Assembly: GCA_001766655.1 (NCBI GenBank)
Contig: MJCC01000018.1
Span: forward strand, 198,443-221,921
Origin: Phytomonas francai
Lineage: Eukaryota; Euglenozoa; Kinetoplastea; Trypanosomatida; Trypanosomatidae
Length of the DNA stretch: 23,479 nt
Direction: 5' to 3'
This document shows, piece after piece, positions 8,719-15,446 of this stretch (the first letter of the stretch is position 1; every line of letters begins with the position of its first letter). A program made the translations under genes and the position numbers. The notes under the pieces were generated by a model that was not told where the DNA came from, searched no databases, and was given only the letters and a program-made list of their open reading frames with translations.

Positions 8719-8789
8719 CGCATTTCAATTAGTGCTCCTATTCAACGAAGGAATACCTGCACATCCGGTTGAAGCTTTGCCTTACGTTT

Positions 8790-9320
8790 TCATTCCATCC
8801 CCACCAAGTCATCTGCGTCGCGCGGGTGCGCACCCTCCGGCATCATTAAACGCAACACCTCCGCCTTGACTTCCTCGAGAAAGCGTTTTTTTTCGGCCAT
8901 CGTCCCCAGACGTTTACCGGTTTTCACTACACTTAGGCAGAGGATCAGTGGCCGAGGCTCGCCGTAGCCCCGCATGCCGTGGACGATCGCGCTCGCGAGG
9001 AGGTTCGTGAGGGGGTCATCGCGCACCCCAAGAAGGACCTTACACTCCAACGAAGGGACCTCGTCGTTGAAGAAAAAGCCTCTCGACCCTGGCAACGACC
9101 CGTCCTCATGTCGGAGAATCACCCCCGGGCGGCAGTTCTCGTCCTCGGTCGCGAAAATCCACACGGCGTCGAAAAAACCGCGTGCGGAGAGGTGAATGGT
9201 GAGCTTTTCCCCCGTCTTTTCCCCTTCCCCATCGCGGGAGAAGACGTAGCTGCTCTGCCGCATCTTACAAGGGACCTTTACAGGTGCTACGTCGTCTTTT
9301 GAGAGCTCAGCATTGCTCAT
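8790..9320 (-). CDS. Probable proteasome assembly chaperone 3 (PAC3/PSMG3-like)
   Basis: The product is 176 residues. The central block KVLLGVRDDPLTNLLASAI (94-112), followed by a Gly-containing loop, a hydrophobic strand PLILCLSVV (124-132) and a C-terminal helix rich in Lys/Glu (142-158), follows the order seen in PAC3/PSMG3: a K-VLLG-DEPL strand and helix, a strand, and a final helix. The N-terminal half has two candidate strands (KLTIHLSARGFFDAVWIFA, then RPGVILRH) where PAC3 has its first sheet. PAC3 proteins are about 120-180 residues and help assemble the 20S proteasome alpha ring with PAC4. The resemblance is by pattern, not by search. The ATG at 9320 is the first after a predicted acceptor at 9403. 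An open frame overlapping its ATG from upstream (9317-9541) contains the pyrimidine tract and is not called. Confidence 0.6.
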   Translation of the reverse strand: MSNAELSKDDVAPVKVPCKMRQSSYVFSRDGEGEKTGEKLTIHLSARGFFDAVWIFATEDENCRPGVILRHEDGSLPGSRGFFFNDEVPSLECKVLLGVRDDPLTNLLASAIVHGMRGYGEPRPLILCLSVVKTGKRLGTMAEKKRFLEEVKAEVLRLMMPEGAHPRDADDLVGME

Positions 9321-9402
9321 AATGTATAGATATTATATACTCTACGTAGTAAGTTATGCACCCCACACGAGGTGAGAATCAGTTCCTTTTCAAAAATAAA
9401 AT

Positions 9403-9499
9403 CTTTGCCCATTTTTAAAATTACATAGTGGTAAAGACACATGGAGAGCAAAATGGAAGTAGATACGAGAAATAAAGTGGGATGCGAGGGAAGGAAAGG
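9403..9499 (-). promoter_or_regulatory. Predicted spliced-leader acceptor of PAC3-like gene
   Basis: The coding strand carries an extended pyrimidine-rich tract beginning CCTTTCCTTCCCTCGC (9499 downward). The first AG after it is in GCAAAG at 9404-9403. Confidence 0.45.
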
Positions 9500-9939
9500 T
9501 GCCTGAGGAAATGCTAGGCAACATGTCCACGATTTTAGCATCCGAAGGGGATTTTTAAACTAAAAACACATGCTACCCACACATGTGAATGCGCTGATTT
9601 TCCCCCAAAAAAGATCAGGAGGCCCGATTACGAAATGGAACGAATTTAGTATACACAGGGTTTTATTACTTGATTCATTGTATTTCCACTAGAGCGGCTT
9701 TTTTGCTTTTCTTGAGGGGGAAAAGAGGGGGGTGAAGGTACTAATTAAGTAGTGATAACAGAAAACAATGTATGTTTTGGATCACACTACATTAGGAAAA
9801 AGGGGACCCATACACATTATGAGTAAAAGGGAAGACTAAAGACTGGAGGCTGGCAAGCAAGAACCTGTAAAGAATTTAACTGCGTTGTCTGAAACGTGTT
9901 TTTACAACAGCATTATTCTTTTCTCTTTACACACACGCA

Positions 9940-9964
9940 TATATATATATATATATATATATAT
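9940..9964. repeat. (AT)n microsatellite, about 12 units
   Basis: Uninterrupted AT dinucleotides beginning 10 nt beyond the PPCS stop codon. A short CA run (9930-9936) adjoins it. Confidence 0.9.
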
Positions 9965-9974
9965 GCGATCCAGT

Positions 9975-10952
9975 TCAGCTGTTAGCCAACTTGGATATGA
10001 AGAAATCACAGAGAAAGGACTCGATCGTCTTCTCCGACGATTTCTTCACGTATAGTGGGTGTTGATCATCACCGTCTTGGGTGTAAACCCACACCATTTC
10101 GTGGTAGTTGTACTGTAAATTACCCACCACCGCGTCGCTAGCGTAGTCTCGGAGGTTCTTCACCGACTTCGCCCGCATGTCCTCCTCGTTTGTCTCGAGT
10201 TTGAAGGAGACCAGGTAAGGCTGTCGGACGACCTCGCCAGGGGCCCCGCGCTGGCGCTTTAGCCAGGACGTCTTGAGCACCCCCAGCATCTTCGGGACGT
10301 TCTCGAGGTGCAGGACGAGCCCCTCGCCCCCGCTGATCTTCTCCAAGGCCTGCCTGGCGAGAGGGATGTGGTAGTCGGCGACCGCGGCGGCGGCAAAGCA
10401 GAGCAGCGGCCGCCCGGCGAACCCCGCGTGCGCGCACACCGCCCGCGAGACCCCCCGCAGGAGGTAAAGGTACTCCACGACCGTATTGAACGGGATGCTG
10501 TGGAGCAGCTCACGGCTTTTCTCGAAATTCTCGCGTGCGGCCCTGGCCTCGGGCAGCCCGGGGGCCACCTCCGTTTCCCCCCCGCCGTTAGCCCCTCCAA
10601 GGCATCGGAAGAGGATCTCATCGGGCAGCGCGTCGAGGGCGCGGCGAAAAGGGCGGACGGCGCCCTGGTGGTGGAGAAACACGCAGGCCCAGCCGTGTTC
10701 GGCGGTGAGGGCCTCCGCGAGGCCCGCCCCGCGGTTGCCGAGGCTGAGGTTCGCGATAAAACGCACCGGCTTCCGCTCGAGAGGGACTAGGGTGCCGCCG
10801 CTGGTGATGAGGGCCACCCCCGGGCAACCCGGCCGGACCTCCTGCAGGCGGTCGAGAAACCCCCGCACGCGGGGTACCTCCTCCTCCAGCCTGTCTCGCA
10901 CTTCCTGAGGAAGGGTTTCGGCGAAGAAGCTTTCGATACGCGTATCCTCCAT
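9975..10952 (-). CDS. PPCS: Phosphopantothenate-cysteine ligase (eukaryotic PPCS)
   Basis: This 325-residue enzyme of coenzyme A synthesis joins cysteine to 4'-phosphopantothenate with a nucleotide triphosphate. Family motifs appear in order: the nucleotide-binding entry [17 protein letters not shown] (49-65), the Asn-containing loop [14 protein letters not shown] (67-80, in place of the commoner DNFSSG-RG), [12 protein letters not shown] (186-197), VPKMLGVLK (219-227) and VSFKLET (248-254), followed by a VVGNLQ strand (275-280). Length agrees with human PPCS at about 310 residues. It is a stand-alone ligase without the CoaC decarboxylase domain, as usual in eukaryotes. The ATG at 10952 lies about 50 nt after a predicted acceptor at 11002. 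The gene is GC-rich in its middle and AT-richer toward both ends. The change from FSSG to LSLG in the loop is a small deviation from the family. Confidence 0.92.
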   Translation of the reverse strand: MEDTRIESFFAETLPQEVRDRLEEEVPRVRGFLDRLQEVRPGCPGVALITSGGTLVPLERKPVRFIANLSLGNRGAGLAEALTAEHGWACVFLHHQGAVRPFRRALDALPDEILFRCLGGANGGGETEVAPGLPEARAARENFEKSRELLHSIPFNTVVEYLYLLRGVSRAVCAHAGFAGRPLLCFAAAAVADYHIPLARQALEKISGGEGLVLHLENVPKMLGVLKTSWLKRQRGAPGEVVRQPYLVSFKLETNEEDMRAKSVKNLRDYASDAVVGNLQYNYHEMVWVYTQDGDDQHPLYVKKSSEKTIESFLCDFFISKLANS

Positions 10953-11001
10953 TTTCGTCCTTCGGTATTATTGTTTTTACTGTTGGATCTTAGGCTTTTT
11001 A

Positions 11002-11058
11002 CTTATGTGGTTTGTCGCAAGGGGTTTGAAAACGATGGGGGGGGAGAGAAGAATGGAA
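11002..11058 (-). promoter_or_regulatory. Predicted spliced-leader acceptor of PPCS
   Basis: On the coding strand CTTCCATTCTTCTCTCCCCC leads, after a short gap, to the first AG in ACATAAG at 11003-11002. The leader would be about 50 nt with no other ATG. Confidence 0.55.
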
Positions 11059-11226
11059 GCTGCGCTTCCGCGCACAACGCCTGATTTCAGAAGGCGAACT
11101 GCCAGTCACCAGCTGCAGGCTAAATCTACGAGGCAGCTCCAAAATCATCCTCACACGCGGCCACATCCGGATTCACACATTCCATATGCATGATCAGAAT
11201 CAAAACTTTGTACCCCCTTCTTCCAT

Positions 11227-11249
11227 ACACACACACACACACACACACA
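11227..11249. repeat. (AC)n microsatellite, about 11 units
   Basis: Uninterrupted AC dinucleotides ending 81 nt from the stop codon of the coiled-coil gene upstream in the transcript. It would be a UG repeat in its 3' UTR. Confidence 0.9.
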
Positions 11250-11330
11250 ACTGAGAGTTTTCTCCTTTGCACAGCTTGCCTGCGGGAATACCATTCTCCA
11301 CCTCTCGCTTGGCGTACGAGGCCGCGTGTG

Positions 11331-12023
11331 TTAATCCTGCCGATCTGTCAGCTCGCTCTGAAGCTCCTCTATAAGCTCCTCGACCGCCCCTTCCAGAGCC
11401 TGCCGGCGCTCAAACAGCGGCCGCGCCTGCTTCCACCACGTTTCACATCGTTTTTGCACCTCAAATGGGCTGCACAGCGCGGCCGGGTCGTTTAATATCG
11501 ACCCTGTCGAGCTTTCCTCCCCCTCTTTCGCCCTTTCCTGATTTTCCTCCATGGAGGGGCTCTCTGCCGGCTCGTCATTTTCCATGAAATCGTCTTTTTC
11601 GGGGCACCTCACCCAGCGCAGGATCGAATCCACCACCATTGGCGGCTGCATATGCCGCAGCCCGCAGCTTGCCAAGTCGTGGACGTTATTTTCATTATTG
11701 TTATTGCCATCGTTAGGAGACTCCGCGCAGTGCAAGGCGACCAAGGTACTTAAACCCCCCACCACCTCTTGATGCTCGCGCTCGAGATCCTCCACGCGGT
11801 CGATCCAACCGAGAAGAAAACGACGTTCCACGGCAAGATTGGTTTCCCCCTCATCGGAGGATAGCGCGTTCTGCAGGGTGCTCTGCAGTTCCCGCAGCGC
11901 CGCGCTCACCGCCCGTAGCTCCTGCAGAAACCCATTTTGAATGCTGTTGTTAAGATCCTCCATTGGGACTAAGCCGCGGAGGAATCCCGCGGACTTTTCC
12001 TTCAGAGCTGATATACACCACAT
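11331..12023 (-). CDS. Unidentified small coiled-coil protein
   Basis: A 230-residue product I do not recognise. Residues about 20-95 and 190-225 are helical and highly charged with heptad-like hydrophobics (for example LRAVSAALRELQSTLQNAL, and EELIEELQSEL near the C-terminus). Between them lie an Asn-rich stretch at about 104-112 and a Glu/Ser-rich acidic segment at about 145-175. There is no membrane span or catalytic motif. The start is uncertain. ATG 12023 gives 230 residues, but a second in-frame ATG at 11963 (residue 21, MEDLNN) begins the helical region. An upstream ATG at 12073 opens a short out-of-frame reading frame that overlaps the first start, which would weaken initiation there unless the true acceptor lies between. 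The composition is ordinary rather than GC-extreme. Confidence 0.7.
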   Translation of the reverse strand: MWCISALKEKSAGFLRGLVPMEDLNNSIQNGFLQELRAVSAALRELQSTLQNALSSDEGETNLAVERRFLLGWIDRVEDLEREHQEVVGGLSTLVALHCAESPNDGNNNNENNVHDLASCGLRHMQPPMVVDSILRWVRCPEKDDFMENDEPAESPSMEENQERAKEGEESSTGSILNDPAALCSPFEVQKRCETWWKQARPLFERRQALEGAVEELIEELQSELTDRQD

Positions 12024-12502
12024 CGCCTGTGTTGGAGCTCTAACGCTGACCTAAATTCACCTTTTACCGACATGGATGGCTTTACGTGGTCCAAGGTATA
12101 GGGAGAGCGTGAAATTTTGCGATCTTTAAGTGAGGCTATAGCGTCTAGCCGAGTTCGGATCAGCTAACCTTTTGCCTCTCACCCCGGAGGTCTAACTTGA
12201 GGTTCTGAAGTAGCCTAGTAAATGGAATCAAAAGGAATGAGAAAGACGCAAAAAATCATTTGATAACAGACTTTGGTCGCCAAGTTTGGCGGTGATGGGT
12301 GATTCCACTAGAAATGCACAAGTTGCTACCACTTTTTTAAAACTAGGTTGAAGCTGTATACTTGAATGTTTACATCGAAGCAACATATATCGATATCTAT
12401 ATAGATAGATATTTCCAAAAGCTCTAATCGGAATGAAACCGCAAAGCCCCCTACCCCCTCTCTTTTTTTTTCTTTTAATAAGTTTATGTACATTATTCTA
12501 TA
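12024..12502. other. Intergenic between TTC29-like gene and coiled-coil gene
   Basis: Contains the candidate acceptor, an out-of-frame upstream ATG at 12073, and an AT-rich microsatellite-like patch of ATAT/GATA type near 12385-12413 in the TTC29-like 3' region. A weak T-arm-like string near 12150 does not pair as a tRNA arm. Confidence 0.55.
12215..12256 (-). promoter_or_regulatory. Candidate spliced-leader acceptor of the 230-residue coiled-coil gene
   Basis: The coding strand has a T-rich tract (GATTTTTTGCGTCTTTCTC) followed by the first AG in TTTACTAG at 12216-12215. An upstream ATG then lies in the leader, so a more proximal acceptor is possible. Confidence 0.35.
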
Positions 12503-13894
12503 CTACAATTCTCCGGTACTCATCCACTTGAGCTGGGCTCGCACGTCATTGCAGACGATGTCGGGGTACCCCCTTCCATTTCCGGCGTGTTTAAAGTAGT
12601 AGCTCCCCCTCGCAAAGCCCAAGAGCACGCGGGCGCTATCGATCAGCTCCGTATCCCCCGATTCCCTCGCCGCCTCGAAGCTCTCGGCGAAGCGCACCAT
12701 GATCTCGGTCACGGTGTTTCCGTAGTCCTGGGAGTCGCCGTCCTCGATTTCCTCCCGCATCTTCGAGCGGTAGGCCTCGCCGAGGTGCATGGTGGCCTTC
12801 GCGATCTTGACGGGGTCGCGGAGCTCGCGGGCCATGAGGACGGCCTCCTTCAGGGACGAGATCGCCTGGTGGTTATCCCCCATCCGATCCTCCAGGCTCG
12901 CGACGTTCATGATCGCCTGGCACTCCCGCTCGAACTGCCGCTCGCGTTGGGAGACGACGCGGAAGTTCTTTTGGTACGCCAGCGCGGTGTGGAGCTGGCC
13001 CTTCTGCTCGTGGAGGTGGCCGAGGGCCTCGTAGGCGGAGCCCTCCTCGGGGCCGTACGCCGCGCGCTGCGCGCGGAGGGCGCAGCCCCGGAAGTACTCC
13101 CGCGCGGCCTCCAGCCTCCCCCCGCGCAGCGCGCGCTCGCCGATGCGCTGGTAGAGGCCGACGAGCGCGAAGCCGACGGCCCGGGCGCGCGCGTCGTCGC
13201 CGACGGCCCTCGCCAGGCGGGCCATCGCCTCGTACTGCGCGGCCGCCGCCTCGAGCCGGCCGCGGCGCTCGAGGAAGCCCGCGTAGCCCTCCCGCGCGGC
13301 CTGCTCGAGCCCCGCGTCGAGGGACTCGCGCGTGAAGGCGAGCCCGCGCTCGAGGTGCCAGGCCGCCTCCGCGAAGTCGCCCTCCGCCTCGAAGTACACG
13401 GCGAGCTCCGCGCAGCCCTCCAGCACCTCGCGAAAGGCGCTCTCCCGCCGGAGCACCTCCACGGCCGACAGCCGCGCCTGCACCCACGCGAGGCGATCGT
13501 CCGGGATCGCGAAGTACCGCTTCGCGAGCTCGTCGACGCACACCGGCGCGCGATGCGAGAGCGCGAAGAAGCGGATGAAGGCCTGCACGCAGCCCTCCTG
13601 CAGGGCCTGCACGGCGAGGTGGAAGGCGGGCGAGTCGCGCTCGGGCCGCGAAACCACGATCGAATCCGCCGGCCCCGCCGGCGAGGCCCCGCCCGCCTGA
13701 TTCGAAGAGCCCTCCGCGGCGCTCAACCGCCCTGCGGCCTTCCGCCTTCCCCCCCCCCCGCTCACGGCATCCGCGGGGGCCTCGGCGCGGGAAAGCGGCG
13801 GGACGCGATTCCCCCGCAGCCGCGGAACCCCGCCGACGGCGTTCGGAAACGTCCTCGCGTACGACGACGACGACGATGACTTCGCCGGGAGCAT
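12503..13894 (-). CDS. TPR protein resembling axonemal TTC29
   Basis: The product has 463 residues. Residues 1 to about 88 are disordered (Ser, Ala, Gly, Arg). The rest is a helical repeat protein with TPR-like helix pairs (for example HLERGLAFTRES, YEALGHLHEQKGQLHTALAYQ, DNHQAISSLKEAVLMARE, KATMHLGEAYRSK). The entry motif FHLAVQALQEGCVQAFIRFFAL (91-112), the spacing of the repeats and the total length near 475 residues recall TTC29, a conserved axonemal protein of motile cilia that also occurs in flagellate protists. That identity is pattern-based and could be wrong in favour of another TPR protein. The gene is strongly GC-rich in its first two thirds and less so at its 3' end. The ATG at 13894 is the first after a predicted acceptor at 14013. 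Confidence 0.6.
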   Translation of the reverse strand: MLPAKSSSSSSYARTFPNAVGGVPRLRGNRVPPLSRAEAPADAVSGGGGRRKAAGRLSAAEGSSNQAGGASPAGPADSIVVSRPERDSPAFHLAVQALQEGCVQAFIRFFALSHRAPVCVDELAKRYFAIPDDRLAWVQARLSAVEVLRRESAFREVLEGCAELAVYFEAEGDFAEAAWHLERGLAFTRESLDAGLEQAAREGYAGFLERRGRLEAAAAQYEAMARLARAVGDDARARAVGFALVGLYQRIGERALRGGRLEAAREYFRGCALRAQRAAYGPEEGSAYEALGHLHEQKGQLHTALAYQKNFRVVSQRERQFERECQAIMNVASLEDRMGDNHQAISSLKEAVLMARELRDPVKIAKATMHLGEAYRSKMREEIEDGDSQDYGNTVTEIMVRFAESFEAARESGDTELIDSARVLLGFARGSYYFKHAGNGRGYPDIVCNDVRAQLKWMSTGEL

Positions 13895-14325
13895 GCCCTA
13901 GACTTTTCCTACAAGGTTGCGTATTCCCCCTTCCCCTCTTCAGATGGGTGGGGATGCGTGTGGCGTAAGTCTACGAGTTTGATCCGATTTAAAATCGTAA
14001 AAGATGTCAGACCTTGATGAAGGTACCAAAAAAGGGAGCAACAGAGAGGGGGTGGGGGGAGAGAAAAAGAGAAGGAGCAAATAGCATCAATGGAAACACA
14101 CCTCATCGCTCTATGAAATTGCCAATCCAACAAAAATGATCGCATTCATTTACTTCGTTCGGGGGAAGGTCTCAAGCATACGGTACTTTTGTGAAGGCGA
14201 ATCGTTGCCGCGTACGGATGTCAACATCACGGATACTCACGAAACAAACAAACCACTCTTCAGCAAAACATCTTCACGAGGGGGTGGGGGGGGGGCTTGA
14301 TTATAATCATCACCAGGGGCCTCTC
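13895..14325. other. Intergenic between RRM-like gene and TTC29-like gene
   Basis: Holds the 3' region of the RRM-like gene, with a G run near 14280-14297, and the TTC29-like acceptor. A 78-codon minus frame (13909-14145) begins with ATG but spans the acceptor tract, so it is treated as leader sequence, not a gene. Confidence 0.55.
14013..14080 (-). promoter_or_regulatory. Predicted spliced-leader acceptor of TTC29-like gene
   Basis: A long pyrimidine tract on the coding strand (starting CTCCTTCTCTTTTTCTC) is followed by TTTTTTGGTACCTTCATCAAG, the first AG. No ATG lies in the remaining leader of about 118 nt. Confidence 0.55.
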
Positions 14326-15057
14326 CTAAACGCGGAAAAATTCAAGCCGCCCGGCCTCCGAGTCCTCCGAAGAGCTGGAAGAGGAGGAGGAGGAGGAGGA
14401 GGAGGAGTCCGAGGACGACGAGGAGAGCGAGCGCGGGCGGGGCGGCGCCGGGGGGTGGGCTTCCCTCCGCCATCGCTTCCGCAGCGCCGAGAGCTGCGCG
14501 CGGCCCTCCGCGGAGAGGGTATTTGGCAGCGCAAGAAAGGGCCCACTGCGGACGACGAAGCCCTCGTCACCGTACCCCACGAGCTCGTCCCTCCGCAGGG
14601 GCGGGGGGTCGTTCGGGAGGTCCGGCAGCCGCCCCCCGCGATCCCAGCGGGGGTTTGTCAGGTAGTACAGCGAGACTGACAAAAAAACGCGCTCGAAGGG
14701 GGTCGCCTCGATGCGCTGTTTCACCAGGGCGAGGTCCGGGCCCGAGGTCGTCGGGGAGTGTGTGGGGCCGCCCCCCTCGAGGCCCCCTCCCTCCACGGCC
14801 GTGGAGGGAGGGGGGTACTCAATAAAGCAGTGGCCCCGGCTCGCGCCGTTGACAGGGTCGTCGTAAAGCCGCGTCGTCGTCGGCTCGGCCTCAGGGAAGA
14901 CCTGCAGAAGATAGCGGTGGATCATCAGCTCCGAGACGTACCAGGGGAAGCCTGAGGCGATCAGGACATTCGGCTGGCGGTCCGCCGGACACCAAATCAG
15001 ACGCGGCTTGTGGTCTCCATAAAGGGGCTTGGGGGGGGCGATGCCGGCGGGGTGCAT
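14326..15057 (-). CDS. Probable RRM protein with serine-rich tail
   Basis: The product has 243 residues. A single RRM-like fold can be read near the N-terminus: a strand VLIASGFPWYVSE (31-43) in the RNP2 position with the following helix, and SRGHCFIEY (73-81) in the RNP1 position after a loop (DDPVNGA). This order, with the NG-x-S-x-G approach to RNP1, recalls RRMs of the cleavage factor CPSF6/7 type. The fold appears interrupted after RNP1 by a Pro/Gly/Ser/Thr-rich insert (81-106). A helical and Pro-rich middle follows, and the tail (209-234) is nearly all Ser with Asp/Glu, a likely phosphorylation or interaction tail. The family call is tentative, as the RNP1 lacks the usual aromatic pair. 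A perfect 32 bp palindrome in the gene encodes part of the insert. The ATG at 15057 is the first after a weak predicted acceptor at 15195. Confidence 0.6.
   Translation of the reverse strand: MHPAGIAPPKPLYGDHKPRLIWCPADRQPNVLIASGFPWYVSELMIHRYLLQVFPEAEPTTTRLYDDPVNGASRGHCFIEYPPPSTAVEGGGLEGGGPTHSPTTSGPDLALVKQRIEATPFERVFLSVSLYYLTNPRWDRGGRLPDLPNDPPPLRRDELVGYGDEGFVVRSGPFLALPNTLSAEGRAQLSALRKRWRREAHPPAPPRPRSLSSSSSDSSSSSSSSSSSSSEDSEAGRLEFFRV
14783..14814. repeat. Perfect 32 bp palindrome inside the RRM-like gene
   Basis: The left arm CCCCCTCCCTCCACGG (14783-14798) is followed directly, with no spacer, by its exact reverse complement (14799-14814). Each arm is nearly all pyrimidine or all purine. It encodes residues 82-92 of the RRM-like protein. 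Confidence 0.9.
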
Positions 15058-15446
15058 AGTTCCTCCTCACCCTTCTTGCGTAGACACCTTCTCCCGCGAT
15101 GGTATGGTATTAATGTGTTTATTTAGTTGCTCGTATGAGTGCGTTCGCTTTACTTTTCTGACTATTGAGTTCTAAGGCCTGCGCCACTTAGCGACTGTGA
15201 GAATTACAAAGGTTTACGATAAAACAGGTGCGCGTTTAAATTTAGAAATCGAAAGGTTCTGATGATGCTATCGCACATGCGCACTCACATTTTTTTAAAT
15301 TCCAGCATGCGAACCCTCCCTCCCCCATGTGAAACTTTTTTGGTAGTTTCAGAATGACATGCATATTGCTTGCGTGAATACACCACATTACCCATTCTTT
15401 CTAGCCACACTTCTACCATTATCGATATATATATGTATAGGGGCGA
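15058..15446. other. Intergenic between helical-protein gene and RRM-like gene
   Basis: AT-rich, with a short ATAT patch at 15424-15436, close after the stop of the helical-protein gene. It contains the weak acceptor above. No further gene or RNA was recognised. Confidence 0.55.
15195..15212 (-). promoter_or_regulatory. Weak candidate spliced-leader acceptor of RRM-like gene
   Basis: The coding strand reads CCTTTGTAATTCTCACAG. The pyrimidine tract is short, but no ATG occurs between this AG and the gene start at 15057. Confidence 0.35.

Larger units (their letters stand above)
9321..9974. other. Intergenic between PPCS and PAC3-like genes
   Basis: Holds the PPCS 3' UTR with an AT microsatellite directly after the stop, and the PAC3-like acceptor and leader. 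The only ATG-started minus frame (9317-9541) consists mostly of acceptor tract. Nothing else was recognised. Confidence 0.55.
10953..11330. other. Intergenic between coiled-coil gene and PPCS
   Basis: Contains the downstream region of the 230-residue coiled-coil gene with its CA repeat, and the PPCS acceptor and leader. No further gene is seen. Confidence 0.55.

Noticed and set aside
9317..9541. 74-codon ATG frame overlapping the PAC3-like start
   Set aside because: Most of it is the pyrimidine tract and predicted acceptor of the PAC3-like gene. Its hydrophobic look comes from T-rich codons.
12145..12170. tRNA-like GAGTTCGGATC string
   Set aside because: The flanks do not pair as a T arm, and no matching A box or anticodon arm is present.
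12587..13879. 430-codon plus-strand frame
   Set aside because: Antisense shadow of the TTC29-like gene caused by GC-rich codons. There is no domain, and the sense frame shows TPR helices.
13909..14145. 78-codon ATG frame upstream of the TTC29-like gene
   Set aside because: It crosses the acceptor tract, giving its Phe/Ser/Leu/Pro run, and has no domain.
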